From Sphingomonas sp. SRS2 (GTDB lineage Bacteria > Pseudomonadota > Alphaproteobacteria > Sphingomonadales > Sphingomonadaceae): 64,000 bases of DNA. Under the pieces are notes generated by a model. That model did no database searches and was not told the DNA's origin. It saw only the letters and a list, made by a program, of their open reading frames with translations. The translations under genes and the position numbers were made by a program. Location of the stretch: positions 1 to 64,000 of the forward strand of contig NZ_LARW01000108.1 in NCBI RefSeq assembly GCF_000971055.1. The letters are read 5' to 3'. Below are positions 33,226-42,903 of the stretch, piece after piece (the first letter of the stretch is position 1; every line of letters begins with the position of its first letter).

Positions 33226-34164
33226 TCAGGCGGCCTCGCGGATGCGCTCGGTCTCGGGGCGTTCGCCGGCATCGATCGGAATGCCGGTAGCGCGGAGGAG
33301 GAAGCCGGCGGCATCTTCGGCACGCGCCGCAGCGGTCATCAGCGCGCGGCTGTCACCCTTCAGGATATCGAGCCAGTAGCCGATATAGGCGGCGTGATCG
33401 TCGAGATGGTCGGTCGGCAATCCGAGATCCGCGCCGAGCAGCGCGGCCGTCATCTCGGCCACCAGCTCCTCAAACGCATACGCCGCATCGCCAAACCGCT
33501 TGCCGAAGGTTCTGTCCAACCGATCCGGGTGACCCGTCCAATGGCCGGCTTCATGGACAAGGGTGGCACCCCACTGAGCGCGCGACGAAAATTGCGTGAG
33601 TGGCGGCATCGTGATGCGGTCGGCGATCTTGTCGTAATAGGCTTGGTCGCCACAGTGGCGGATCTTGGCGGGGAGCGCGTCGAAGAAGCGCATCGCCTGG
33701 TCCGACAGCTGATCCGCCGGCATCACCAGCTCGACGGGGCTTGGATAGTAATGCGCCGGCAGCCCATCGATCTGGTCGGCCGAGAAAACGGCGTAGCTGC
33801 GCAAGACACGGCGTTGCTCGTCGGTTGTATCACCCGGACGCGCGGCCGATTCCACGGTCTTGGTGTAGCTTTTGTAGAAGATTGCGAATTGCGACCGCTC
33901 GCCCTCGCGAACCTGCCCGCCAAGCAGCTGGGCCTGGCGGTAGGTCATCCAGTAGCGCGAACTATATCCGCAATTCTCAGACGCCAGCCAAAGCCAGAAC
34001 GTGTTCATGCCCCGATAAGGCTCGCCGGTCGCGCGCAGCGGTCGACCGCCCGACGCATTGGGGCGCCATGGTTTGACCCAGGGGCGGACGCCTTGAGCGA
34101 GCTTTTCGATAATCGTTTGGGTGATGACGTCCGCAGGGGAGGGCTTTGCGCGATTGCGGGCCAT
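33226..34164 (-). CDS. ardC: ArdC-like antirestriction protein (ssDNA-binding + zincin-like)
   Basis: The 312-residue protein has the ArdC N-terminal ssDNA-binding domain (I-I-E-K-L-A-Q-G-V-R-P-W-V-K-P-W, then P-Y-R-G-M-N) and a C-terminal metallopeptidase-like domain with H-E-A-G-H at residues 204-208 and a downstream F-E-E-L-V-A-E helix providing the third ligand. ArdC proteins protect incoming DNA from restriction during conjugation. ATG 34164 is preferred since GGAG lies seven bases upstream; ATG 34176 is an alternative. It belongs to the minus-strand establishment block. Confidence 0.9.
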   Translation of the reverse strand: MARNRAKPSPADVITQTIIEKLAQGVRPWVKPWRPNASGGRPLRATGEPYRGMNTFWLWLASENCGYSSRYWMTYRQAQLLGGQVREGERSQFAIFYKSYTKTVESAARPGDTTDEQRRVLRSYAVFSADQIDGLPAHYYPSPVELVMPADQLSDQAMRFFDALPAKIRHCGDQAYYDKIADRITMPPLTQFSSRAQWGATLVHEAGHWTGHPDRLDRTFGKRFGDAAYAFEELVAEMTAALLGADLGLPTDHLDDHAAYIGYWLDILKGDSRALMTAAARAEDAAGFLLRATGIPIDAGERPETERIREAA

Positions 34165-34231
34165 GACGGTCTCCATCTTTTGAGGGAACCCCCTTCCGAG
34201 CGCGCCGGTCGCGGCCCGGTGGGGTCACAAA

Positions 34232-34255
34232 AGAAGAGGCGACACCTTTCGATGC
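34232..34255 (-). terminator. Imperfect hairpin beyond the large ParB-domain gene
   Basis: GAGGCGACACC and the facing GATGCCGCCCC form an imperfect stem related in sequence to the perfect one at 33134-33160. Both lie just past a gene ending in Ala-Ala-stop. A shared terminator type is likely; there is no T-run. Confidence 0.35.
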
Positions 34256-34292
34256 CGCCCCAGTTTCCTCGAACGATATGGCATTCTGGTGG

Positions 34293-36365
34293 TCAGGCGG
34301 CCTGATCGAGATCCTCGACATCGTCATCGGTGCCATCGGTCACCAATTCGTCGCCACCCAGGGTCTCGTGGTCGGTCAGCAAGTCGCCGTCATCACGATC
34401 TTCATCCTCGCTGTCCGTCACGAAGTCGGAACGCAGGCGAAGGGATTCGGGCTTCTCGACGCCATCGAAGCGCATCGCATCGGGCAGCCAGGCGAGGGCC
34501 TTTTCCTTGACCTCCGCCTCGACGATGCCGTTGCCCGAGCACAACGAAGCACAGGTCGCAGCTAGTTCGCTCTTCTTGGCGTCCTTGTACCGGCCGCGCA
34601 GGATTGGGCCGCCGATATCCTCAAGCGCCTCGAGCATCACATCCTTCTTCACGCGACCGAAGAAGTTCTGTGCCGACGGACGCCACCACCGGGCAACATC
34701 GATGTCGAGCATCCGGCCGAGATGGTCATGGAAGCCGTTCTGGCGTCCACCGCCCACGATGTTGAGCGTCGGCTCCAGCGTCTGTGCGACCGCGAACGCA
34801 AGCCACGCGGCCCGGGCTTCCTCATCGAGCGCGCGAAACGCGTCGAAGCGTTCCGAGAGCGTCGAGGCACCGGCCCAGCTCGTGTCGAGGGCCTGCTTCT
34901 GCTCGTCGATAGTGGCGCTGGCGGCGCTGTCCTCGTCCCGGAAGGTGAAGATCGGGAACGCGGCGGCCGGCGCCTTGAGGGTCGAATGATCGCGGACGTA
35001 GCTGTTCGCGAACACGACCTCGATCGCCATCAGGAAGATCGCGAGGTCGAGCGCGAGCGGTTGATCGTTGGCGATGTGGGCCGCCAGTATCTGACGCCGC
35101 TGCGTCGCCAGTTCATCGACCAGCGTGGCGCTGAGCCGGACGCCAGCCTCGCCAGTGTCATCGCCATCGTTCTTCCCATCGCCGGGCCGCTGTTCGTCGT
35201 CGCCCGATCGGATCGGCTGTTCGCTGAACAGGCGGGCATGAACCCGCACCTCGCCGTCGGTGCCGATATAGACGAAGGTGCCGAGCTGGCTGGCGACCTC
35301 CGGATCGACCGCGGCGCGTGCGGCCTGGATCGCGTCGACCTCGCGCTCGATCTCCTCAAGGCGCGTGTAGGCCGCCGTCGCCTCATCGGTCGCGTCGGCG
35401 ATTTCGCCCTCGAGTTGTTCCTCGATCGTGTCATTTTCCGCAGCCAGAGCCTCGACCAAAGACTGTTCCTCATCGGTCAGCGGCCGCAGGGGAGCGTGAT
35501 ATTGGTGGAGCTGGCGCTCCAGATCGTATGGCACGCTGGTGCCGAGAACCGGCGTCACGAAGGCGAGGCCCTGCGTTTTGGCAATGTCCGCCGCAGCATC
35601 CTCGAGCTTCTTGGCCGTGAGGGTATCGATGATGTCGATATCCACCCAGCTTTCCTCGGCTTCGGAGCCGAAAAGGTCATTCTCGACCCGACCACCGGCT
35701 TCGAGATAGACGTCGCGTCCGATGAAGCGCGCCTTTGCGTCGGTTGCCTTGACGCTCCCATTGAGCAGCGCACGACGGATGTTGTCGGGATTGCTGCCAT
35801 AATAGGCGTTCTTCATCGTCTCGAAGATGCGCGCCTGGCGCTCGGTATCTGGCGTCACCGCGTAGGCCTGGGCGACGCCGAGCGTGATCTCGCCCGCAGC
35901 CAGGGCCTGAAACACCGCCGGAGCAAGCTCGGCGAGGCGGACCCGCTGTTCGACGAAGCGCATGGTGACACCGAAGCGCTTGGCGACGTCCTCGGCATCG
36001 GCACCCTTGTCGATGAAATGCTTGAACGCGGTGCATTCGTCCGCCGGGTTCATCGGCACGCGGCCAAAATTTTCCGCCAGGCTAGCTTCACTCGAGACGC
36101 CCTCGTCATCGAGCACTAGCACATGAACCTCGTGGTTGGCCGGCAGGACATCGGTCGCGATCAGGTGCTGGAGCGCGCGCAGCCGCCGGCCGCCCGCCTT
36201 GACCGAGAAGTGACCGGGCTTCTTCAGCGGGGTCACGACGAGATTCTGCAGCAGGCCGTGCGCAGCGATGTTCGCCGCGAACGATTCGATATCAACGTCG
36301 CGGTTGCTCTTGCGGACATTGTCCTTCGACAGCGACAGGTTCTTCACTTTGACAGACTGGATCAT
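34293..36365 (-). CDS. Large ParB-domain (ParB/Srx-like) protein
   Basis: This 690-residue protein opens with a ParB N-terminal domain (N-V-R-K-S-N, then L-L-Q-N-L-V-V-T-P-L and the motif G-G-R-R-L-R-A-L) and a KorB/ParB-like helix-turn-helix (D-V-A-K-R-F-G-V-T-M-R-F-V-E-Q-R). A long C-terminal region with a coiled coil (about 320-380) and an acidic tail follows. Such proteins occur on alphaproteobacterial conjugative elements beside ardC and the methylase-helicase gene and are not partition proteins in a par operon. ATG 36365 has GGAG eight bases upstream. Role unknown; DNA-binding is likely. Confidence 0.8.
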   Translation of the reverse strand: MIQSVKVKNLSLSKDNVRKSNRDVDIESFAANIAAHGLLQNLVVTPLKKPGHFSVKAGGRRLRALQHLIATDVLPANHEVHVLVLDDEGVSSEASLAENFGRVPMNPADECTAFKHFIDKGADAEDVAKRFGVTMRFVEQRVRLAELAPAVFQALAAGEITLGVAQAYAVTPDTERQARIFETMKNAYYGSNPDNIRRALLNGSVKATDAKARFIGRDVYLEAGGRVENDLFGSEAEESWVDIDIIDTLTAKKLEDAAADIAKTQGLAFVTPVLGTSVPYDLERQLHQYHAPLRPLTDEEQSLVEALAAENDTIEEQLEGEIADATDEATAAYTRLEEIEREVDAIQAARAAVDPEVASQLGTFVYIGTDGEVRVHARLFSEQPIRSGDDEQRPGDGKNDGDDTGEAGVRLSATLVDELATQRRQILAAHIANDQPLALDLAIFLMAIEVVFANSYVRDHSTLKAPAAAFPIFTFRDEDSAASATIDEQKQALDTSWAGASTLSERFDAFRALDEEARAAWLAFAVAQTLEPTLNIVGGGRQNGFHDHLGRMLDIDVARWWRPSAQNFFGRVKKDVMLEALEDIGGPILRGRYKDAKKSELAATCASLCSGNGIVEAEVKEKALAWLPDAMRFDGVEKPESLRLRSDFVTDSEDEDRDDGDLLTDHETLGGDELVTDGTDDDVEDLDQAA

Positions 36366-36481
36366 GGGATTTCTCCACGAAGAGGCGAACGCCAGCTTTT
36401 CTCGCGCCCGGAACCTGCTCATCAGGCCCACAAAGGCGAAGCCTCCTCCCCTCTGGAATCTGGCTGGAATGTGAGGATGGG

Positions 36482-36496
36482 ACCGCGCGCAGCGCG
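36482..36496 (-). terminator. Short GC hairpin after the SGNH-like gene
   Basis: CCGCGC-GCA-GCGCGG, 18 bp past the end of the 36515-36931 gene on the minus strand. The stem is short but GC-only, so it is weakly supported as a terminator. Confidence 0.35.
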
Positions 36497-36514
36497 GGGA
36501 CCGGCGATCGAAGG

Positions 36515-36931
36515 TCAGTCCACCAGGGCGTCGGCGAGCGCGCGGTAGTCGGGATGGACGCCGTCGCGCGTTGCGATCGCGGCAAGGTCGAGGCGGTCGT
36601 CGCGAAATCGGATGGCGATACGGGTCACGACCGCGGCTGCGCCTCGATGATAGGGCAGGAGCCAGATGACACGACGCGCGCGCAGAGCGGTGCGGATCCC
36701 TTCGATCCGCTCGGCAAGACGGGGATCATCGGGGATGTTCGATCCAAGCGAGACGATGGCCGTATCATAGGCTTTCGCGATCGGCGGCCACGCAGCGACC
36801 GTCGCGGCGCTGACGCCTTCACGCGCCGCGACGTCGCAGGTCACACCATAGCGCGCGCGAACAGCCGCAGCGGCCCCGACGTCGATGCTGTCGCCGAGGA
36901 ACAGGCAGGAAAAGGCGGCAGCGATCATCAT
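36515..36931 (-). CDS. Small SGNH/GDSL-hydrolase-like protein
   Basis: The 138-residue protein has the order of motifs of a minimal SGNH hydrolase: F-L-G-D-S-I-D near the N-terminus (Ser nucleophile), S-L-G-S-N-I-P (Asn block), and near the end D-G-V-H-P-D-Y (Asp-His block). The glycine block is weak. The N-terminus is hydrophobic and could be exported. Substrates could be peptidoglycan-linked or lipid esters; this is not determined. It is downstream of the methylase-helicase gene on the same strand. Confidence 0.6.
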   Translation of the reverse strand: MMIAAAFSCLFLGDSIDVGAAAAVRARYGVTCDVAAREGVSAATVAAWPPIAKAYDTAIVSLGSNIPDDPRLAERIEGIRTALRARRVIWLLPYHRGAAAVVTRIAIRFRDDRLDLAAIATRDGVHPDYRALADALVD

Positions 36932-36989
36932 GCTCGCGCCGGGATCCCCCGTGGCGTGAGACGACGGAGGATGATCGCTACCGCCCCGC

Positions 36990-39900
36990 TCATGCCCGCA
37001 CCGCCGCGATCACGGCTTCCGCGCGGGCCTGCGGTATGAACAAGCGGGTCTTGTAGGCGATGATTTCGGAGAAGCAGCCGAGCGCCTTCAACTCGGAGAG
37101 CCGGTTTGCCGGCCAATCGAGCAGCTCAAGACGCTGTTCGCCGGCGACGAGGCTCCGTTTGATCCGATATGGACCAACCGCCTCGACCGATCCGGTGCCA
37201 AGCACATGGCGGACAAGATCGCTGGGCATGATATCCACCGCGCCCTCGACACCGAAGCCCGCCGCGATCTTGGGAACGACCGGTGCCGGCACAAGGCGGC
37301 CGAGCAACGACTGACCATCCTCGGTCGTCAGGCGCCAGACCTGGACGTGGTCGTCGGGCAATTTGCCCCAGACCGGCAACAGCAGCCCCGTGACGAGATA
37401 GATCGTCTCGGTGCGCGTGCGATGGCGCATCTCCTCGACCTCGGCATCCCAAAGCTGCGCGAACTCGCTTGCCTCGGCATCCTCCCACAATGTTTCGAGG
37501 AACAAGTCCTCGCGGTGACGTTCGGTGCGGGTGGGCCTCACCAGCTCGAACCGTTTCACAGGCCGGCCCTCCTCGTCCGTAAGGGAATGGGTCGGACTGC
37601 AGATGGCGGCTTTGCCCGAGCGGCGGTTGACGACGCGCCGGCTCGCGCCGTCATTGCAAAGCCATTCGATCCGATCACGCCCGACTGGCCGATAGCGCTG
37701 CTCGGTTTCGAGCCGCAGGATCTCCGTGACCGCGCCGGTGACGGGGTCTCGGCGGATCGTCGTCCGGTCAAGGATCGTGATGCGCTCGGCATTGATGGTC
37801 TCGACCCCCAGATCGAGCGTACCGGCTTCCCGGGCCGCCTCGATCCGCGCCTCGATGAGGCCGAGATATTCGTCGAAGATTGAATTCTGAAGTGCGATCC
37901 GCAACGCGAGGATCCGATTCAACCATCGCTGGATCGGCGGCAACTCCTCGACCAGGCCGCCGCCCTCACCCTCGAGATTGAGACCTGTCAGGGCCTGGAA
38001 GTCGGCGAAACCGATCGAGGCGAGTTTCCCGGCGAATAGCAGCCGGAACCAGGTCACGAGCGATTCTTTGGCGAAGTCCGATTCGAGATTGTCGCGGGGA
38101 TCGAAGAGACCTTGACCGCCGGTCTGGCGTTGGCCGCGGGTCAGCGCGCCGAGGCTGTCGAGGCGGCGTGCAATCGTGGAGATGAAACGCCGCTCGCCAC
38201 GGCAATCGGTCGATACGGGCCGGAAAAGCGGCGCCACGGCCTGATGGGTTCGATGCGTCCGCCCTAGCCCTTGAATGGCAGCATCGGCGCGCCAGCCCGG
38301 CTCGAGGAGATAATGGATTCGCCGCGACTGGTTCTCTGCGTCCAGGCTCGCATGATAGCTTCGCCCTGTACCTCCAGCATCCGAGAAGATCAGGATGCGC
38401 TTGGCACCGCGCATGAAGGTATCGGTTTCAGCAAGATTGGTACGCGGAGAGCGGCTTTCGATGCGCTGCCCGCCACGGCCGTCATCGACGACCCTGCGCG
38501 ATCGTCCCGTGACCTCGGCCACGCTGTCGGTGCCGAAATGTCCGATGATGTGGTCGAGCGCGGAACCGACCACTGGCAGCGCGCCCAGCTCTTCGAGCAG
38601 CGCGTCGCGCATTTTGATCGCCTCAAGACAGTGAACGGGCCGGCCGTCTTCGTCGATCATCGGTTCGGACCGGATATTGCCGCCGTCATCAGTGAACGTA
38701 CGCATCTGGCGCGTCGGGAACGCCGCGTTCAAATAATCCATGACGAACTCCCGAGGCGAGAGCTCGATATCGAGATTGGCGCGCGCTTCGGCGTCGAGCC
38801 CGGCCAGCGTTCGATCGAGCATGGCTTCCGACGTCGACACGAGCTGGATGACCACGCAGTCGCCGCGTTCCAGATCAGCCCGGACTGCTGGGATGAGCGA
38901 GGGCAGTTTCATCGATATAAGCACCTGGGCGAAGAACCGCTGCTTGGTCGATTCGAAGATCGAGATTGCTGCCGCCTTGGCCCCGCCATTGTAGGTGGAT
39001 TTGCTGAAGCTGTCGGTGATCCTGGTCGCGTCGAGCGCGGCCTGTAGATTGCGGTGGATGATACCCCAAGCATCGGCATAGGCGTCATAGATCGCGACTT
39101 GTTCCGGTGTCAGCCGATGTTCGAGGACGTCATATTCGACGCCGGCGAAGCTCAGCGCCCGAGCCGCGTAGAGCCCCTGCGCCTTGAGATCGCGGGCGAT
39201 CAGTTCCATTGCGGCGATACCGCCCCGGCGCAGGCTTTCGACGAAATCCCGCCGATCGGCGAAGGCGGTACTCGGCCCCCAGAGTTCGAGGCGCGTGGCA
39301 TATGCCAGATTGTTGACGTCGGACGCGCCTGTTGCCGAGACATAGAGGATCCGGGCACGCGGAAGGAGGTTCTGGAGACGGACCCCGGCGATCCCCTGTT
39401 CCGAACCCTTCGAAGTGCCGAACCGACCCTCGCCGCCTGCGACGCCGGCCATCTCATGGGCCTCGTCGAACACAATCATGCCCTCGAAATCGTCGCCCAC
39501 CCAGTCCAGGATCTGCCGCAGCCGCGTGCCGCGATCACCCCGGTTCGAACGCAGCGTCGCGTAAGTGAGGAACAGGATGCCCTCCGATGCCGCGATCGGC
39601 GTGCCCAGCTTCCATTGATTGAGATGCTGAATGTCGAGCGAGAGGCCGCCGACGGCTGTCCAGTCGCGGCGGGCATCCTCCAGCAAGGTCTCCGTTTTGG
39701 ATATCCAGATGTGCTTGCGGCGCCCCCGCAGCCATTGGTCGAGCACGATCGCGCCGACCTGACGGCCTTTGCCGGCGCCGGTGCCGTCGCCGAGGAAGAA
39801 ACCCGTCCGAACAGGCCTGCCGGCTTCATCCGGGATGAGGGTCAGCCCTTCGTCTTTGGTCAGGAACCGCCCCGGCAGATCTCGCTCGAACGCGGAGCCG

Positions 39901-41210
39901 GCATAGATGATCGTCTCGAGCTGGGCATCCGACAATGTCCGGTTGAGCGCGAGCTCGGGCGGGAGAATGGGCGCATAGCCGGGCTTTGGAGCAGCGATCG
40001 AACCCATCGCGATCGATTCTACCAACGCCGTCGGATGAGGCTGCGCGGCGTGGATAGAAATGCGGCTCGGACGGTACGGCAGATAGATACCAGACGGCGC
40101 CCCGACTGGCGCCGCATCCTCGAAAACCTCGTAGGCGATCGGCTCGGCGCTGGAGGTGGGGGGTGCCGTTTTGACCGGCGCGATATCACCAGACCGGCGC
40201 CGGAAGCCGCCGAGCAACGCGGGCCGTGTCTTGAACCGGCTTGGCAATGCTCGCGGCATTTGCGCTTCTGGCGCACAGGCGGCCCGTTCGCAGGCGACCA
40301 ACGCATCATCCAAAGTTGCGCAGACGATCTTCGCGGCCGCGCCATCGCCGCCTTTGCGCAGCAGCACCATCTGGACGGGTTGCGAAGTTCCGTGCCGCGC
40401 ATAGGCGGCCGCCGGAAGTTCAAGCTGGGCGAGGATGCCGGCCCCGGCGGTAGCGACGCGCCATTCCGGGGATTGCGTATCGACCCTCGTGGGCAGGATC
40501 ACCACGCAGCGGCCACCAGGCCGGAGGCGGGTCAGCGATGCCCGGAGGTGCCGCAGGCCCGCCACGCGGTCTGCTCCACGACCATCGCTACGCGAAAATG
40601 GAGGATTAAGGAGGATGGCGTCGGGAGAGATTTCGACGGGGAGAAGATCGTCGATCAGTTCCCCGTCGTGACCGAAATGCCGAGCCTCAGGGAACGCCGC
40701 CTGGAGCATGTTCCGACGCCAGGGGTCGATCTCGTTCAGGACCAGCGAGGCGCCGGCACGCTGCGCAAACACCGCCAACAGCCCGGTCCCTGCCGATGGT
40801 TCCAGGACGGTTTCGCCGGCGCGGATGTTGGCGAGGCGGGCAGCGAGCAAGGCCAGGGAAGCCGGCGTCGAGAATTGCTGAAGCTCGATCTGCTTCTCGC
40901 TGCGGACGCTATGAACGGGCAGGCGCGCTGTCATCGCTGCCACCACGGCAAGCTGGGCGGTAAGTGCATCCGGCATCGACGCACGGGCGAGGAACAGCAC
41001 CTGGCCGAGTTCCAGCACGTCATAAGCGTCGCGGATCGACCATGTGCCGTCGGCCGCGCTCGAACCGTAGGCGCGGGTCATGGCGGCGATCAGGGCTGGT
41101 CGCTCGATGCTCACATTGCTTGCGATCACGCGGGCGATCTCGTGCGCTGCGATGATGGCCGGGTCGGAGAAGTCCAGTTCAAGGTCGGCTGATGCGATGG
41201 CTGCGGGCAT
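36990..41210 (-). CDS. DNA methylase + strawberry-notch-like helicase fusion
   Basis: This is a 1406-residue protein. The N-terminal third is an N6-adenine-methylase-like domain (F-S-T-P-A-S-L-A, E-P-S-A-G-T-G at about 147-153 and N-P-P-F at about 202-205). The rest is a superfamily-2 ATPase of the strawberry-notch type, with Walker A G-T-G-A-G-K-G (about 476-482), D-E-A-H at about 582-585, and G-L-G-R-T-H-R in the second lobe. Such proteins are abundant on alphaproteobacterial plasmids and phages; methylation plus DNA translocation fits protection or remodelling of incoming DNA. ATG 41210 follows GAGGAG. Confidence 0.9.
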   Translation of the reverse strand: MPAAIASADLELDFSDPAIIAAHEIARVIASNVSIERPALIAAMTRAYGSSAADGTWSIRDAYDVLELGQVLFLARASMPDALTAQLAVVAAMTARLPVHSVRSEKQIELQQFSTPASLALLAARLANIRAGETVLEPSAGTGLLAVFAQRAGASLVLNEIDPWRRNMLQAAFPEARHFGHDGELIDDLLPVEISPDAILLNPPFSRSDGRGADRVAGLRHLRASLTRLRPGGRCVVILPTRVDTQSPEWRVATAGAGILAQLELPAAAYARHGTSQPVQMVLLRKGGDGAAAKIVCATLDDALVACERAACAPEAQMPRALPSRFKTRPALLGGFRRRSGDIAPVKTAPPTSSAEPIAYEVFEDAAPVGAPSGIYLPYRPSRISIHAAQPHPTALVESIAMGSIAAPKPGYAPILPPELALNRTLSDAQLETIIYAGSAFERDLPGRFLTKDEGLTLIPDEAGRPVRTGFFLGDGTGAGKGRQVGAIVLDQWLRGRRKHIWISKTETLLEDARRDWTAVGGLSLDIQHLNQWKLGTPIAASEGILFLTYATLRSNRGDRGTRLRQILDWVGDDFEGMIVFDEAHEMAGVAGGEGRFGTSKGSEQGIAGVRLQNLLPRARILYVSATGASDVNNLAYATRLELWGPSTAFADRRDFVESLRRGGIAAMELIARDLKAQGLYAARALSFAGVEYDVLEHRLTPEQVAIYDAYADAWGIIHRNLQAALDATRITDSFSKSTYNGGAKAAAISIFESTKQRFFAQVLISMKLPSLIPAVRADLERGDCVVIQLVSTSEAMLDRTLAGLDAEARANLDIELSPREFVMDYLNAAFPTRQMRTFTDDGGNIRSEPMIDEDGRPVHCLEAIKMRDALLEELGALPVVGSALDHIIGHFGTDSVAEVTGRSRRVVDDGRGGQRIESRSPRTNLAETDTFMRGAKRILIFSDAGGTGRSYHASLDAENQSRRIHYLLEPGWRADAAIQGLGRTHRTHQAVAPLFRPVSTDCRGERRFISTIARRLDSLGALTRGQRQTGGQGLFDPRDNLESDFAKESLVTWFRLLFAGKLASIGFADFQALTGLNLEGEGGGLVEELPPIQRWLNRILALRIALQNSIFDEYLGLIEARIEAAREAGTLDLGVETINAERITILDRTTIRRDPVTGAVTEILRLETEQRYRPVGRDRIEWLCNDGASRRVVNRRSGKAAICSPTHSLTDEEGRPVKRFELVRPTRTERHREDLFLETLWEDAEASEFAQLWDAEVEEMRHRTRTETIYLVTGLLLPVWGKLPDDHVQVWRLTTEDGQSLLGRLVPAPVVPKIAAGFGVEGAVDIMPSDLVRHVLGTGSVEAVGPYRIKRSLVAGEQRLELLDWPANRLSELKALGCFSEIIAYKTRLFIPQARAEAVIAAVRA

Positions 41211-41276
41211 GGGAAGCTCCTCGGTTTTGCCCAATGGTCGTCACCGGGCCACCTCGCCGAAGGCCACCTCTCCTCT

Positions 41277-42176
41277 CTAACGGGAGTGAACAGAAATCTC
41301 GGCCCGGGGGACGGCATTGCGGGCAAGCCGATCGCGTAGCGCGTCGTTCCAATCATCTTGATGAGATGGGAGCCATTCTTCGACCCGGCGCCCATTGCCG
41401 GCCAGATGCTCGCCCGCGCGCGCCAGGCAGGCCTTGGCTGCCTTGTTCCGCTGGCCGAACACGATGATACGCCTAACGTGGGATGGGATGCCAACATGGG
41501 CGTAGCGCTCGGCACCAAGCACGGCCCACACCGGCAATTGGAACCAGTCGATAGCGGACAGGGCATCTTCGATCCCCTCGGCCAACCCCAGGACATCGTC
41601 CGGCTCTCCAAACCGGACGCTGCCGGTTCCGAGCAAGCCCAAAGCCAGCTTCGGCTTGCGGAATGGGCGGTGGAGAATGTCGGTGGGATCGAGAAAAGTG
41701 CGGTGGACCGCCACAAGGCCCAGTTCGTTCTTCACGGCAGCAATCATGGCCGGGAGGCTGCGCCGATCCTTTCCCTTGCCGATGATCGTTTGAGAATTGA
41801 ACCGTAGCTCGGGCGACGGTGTATAAAGACTGCGGGCGTGGAGATAATCCTCAGCCAGTGTCCCATCGACCGGGATGCTGTTCTGCCACAATATCCTGGC
41901 GAGACCGCTCAGGTCGCGAGCCGGTGCATGAGGCTCAACGTGGATCGGGGCGCGATCATGCAAACCCTGTCGATCGAGCGCCTTCAGAATATCAATCGAC
42001 GTACATCCCGCAAAGCATTTGAAGAGGATGGCCTTCGATCCCAGGCGGACCGAAAGGCTTGGCGATCGATCGTCATGTGCCGGGCAACGGCATTCACCCC
42101 GCGATCCTGACCAACGTCCGCCGAGACTTTCGACGATCTGTTTTGCGCGGACTGCGGCATCGATGGTTGCGGGCAT
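41277..42176 (-). CDS. Zinc-finger/Toprim protein (primase-like, plasmid type)
   Basis: This 299-residue protein starts with a CHC2-like zinc finger (G-E-C-R-C-P-A-H-D-D followed by F-K-C-F-A-G-C) and then a Toprim-like domain (L-A-E-G-I-E-D-A-L-S, later V-F-G-Q-R-N-K-A). In the second Toprim acidic motif the usual D-x-D is replaced by G-Q-R-N, so catalysis may be lost or altered. Related proteins accompany the methylase-helicase on conjugative elements. ATG 42176 is preceded by GAGGAGCTTCGCCC, very like the leader of the next gene downstream. Confidence 0.75.
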   Translation of the reverse strand: MPATIDAAVRAKQIVESLGGRWSGSRGECRCPAHDDRSPSLSVRLGSKAILFKCFAGCTSIDILKALDRQGLHDRAPIHVEPHAPARDLSGLARILWQNSIPVDGTLAEDYLHARSLYTPSPELRFNSQTIIGKGKDRRSLPAMIAAVKNELGLVAVHRTFLDPTDILHRPFRKPKLALGLLGTGSVRFGEPDDVLGLAEGIEDALSAIDWFQLPVWAVLGAERYAHVGIPSHVRRIIVFGQRNKAAKACLARAGEHLAGNGRRVEEWLPSHQDDWNDALRDRLARNAVPRAEISVHSR

Positions 42177-42259
42177 GGGCGAAGCTCCTCGCGAAATCCA
42201 AGTTTCGCTCCGCGCATGCTACCTCTCCTCTCGAACGATCGGTGCGAGGTACGATCGAT

Positions 42260-42580
42260 CTATGCTGCCTTTGAAGCGAGGACGCCGAACTCCTCGACGA
42301 TGCGATCCGTCGTGTAATGCGTGGTGCCGTCGCGCTCGTAGGAGCTGTCGCGGAGCCGGCCGGAGACCCGGACGAGATCACCGACCTGGGCCTTCTCCTC
42401 GATATACTTTCGCTGGCCGTCGCTGAAGATGACGACCCTGTTCCAGTAGCTATCCTCGGTCCACTGATCGCCCTCGCCGCGTCGACGATAGTTGGCGCAG
42501 ACCGAGACGTTGGTGACTTTGGGTTTGGCGTCGATCTCGCCGATTCGCCCGATGATCTCGAATTTGGCGAAATTGATCAT
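42260..42580 (-). CDS. ssb: Second, short single-stranded DNA-binding protein
   Basis: The 106-residue protein has the SSB OB-fold outline: I-I-G-R-I-G-E-I-D, then W-N-R-V-V-I-F and V-G-D-L-V-R-V-S-G-R-L-R-D. It lacks the acidic D-D-x-I-P-F tail and so may not recruit partner proteins. GAGGAGGTAGC lies directly ahead of the ATG. It heads the minus-strand block containing the Toprim and methylase-helicase genes and diverges from the replication origin. Confidence 0.85.
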   Translation of the reverse strand: MINFAKFEIIGRIGEIDAKPKVTNVSVCANYRRRGEGDQWTEDSYWNRVVIFSDGQRKYIEEKAQVGDLVRVSGRLRDSSYERDGTTHYTTDRIVEEFGVLASKAA

Positions 42581-42903
42581 GCTACCTCCTCACTGCAGTG
42601 CGCCCGGAGTGATGACGAAGCGGTGATCCAGCTGCTGTCGGTTCGCCGAGCACCTCGATCGTCGGCAGTTTTGCCAAGAGCGCGGTTCCTCGATGCTACC
42701 GTGGGATGTAAGTTCTGAGGTATCCCCCCAGACAGGGGGACCAGGCGATCTTGTTCGGCGCCCGAAGGCTCTGCGAATCGGTCTCTGCCCTTCAAGAATC
42801 ATTCTAAAACAACGCCGCTGCTCGCAGCGGAAGGATTCATGATTCAATAGATTCTAATTCGCGGCCAGATTGTTGTTTAATCACAGCCTGTTATGCCGAA
42901 CTA

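Noticed and set aside
34722-36119. 465-codon plus-strand frame opposite the large ParB-domain gene
   Set aside because: Same reason: the minus-strand product has clear ParB motifs and the plus frame has none.
36928-36990. 21-codon frame M-S-G-A-V-A-I-I between the SGNH-like and methylase-helicase genes
   Set aside because: Too short and without relatives. It could be a coupling peptide but nothing supports it beyond position.
39054-41192. 712-codon plus-strand frame opposite the methylase-helicase gene
   Set aside because: A shadow of the strongly coding minus strand; its composition is not protein-like and it has no ribosome binding site.
42590-42847. 85-codon minus-strand frame in the origin region
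   Set aside because: Arg/Ser/Pro-rich translation, no recognisable motif, and it covers origin sequence with repeats; probably non-coding.
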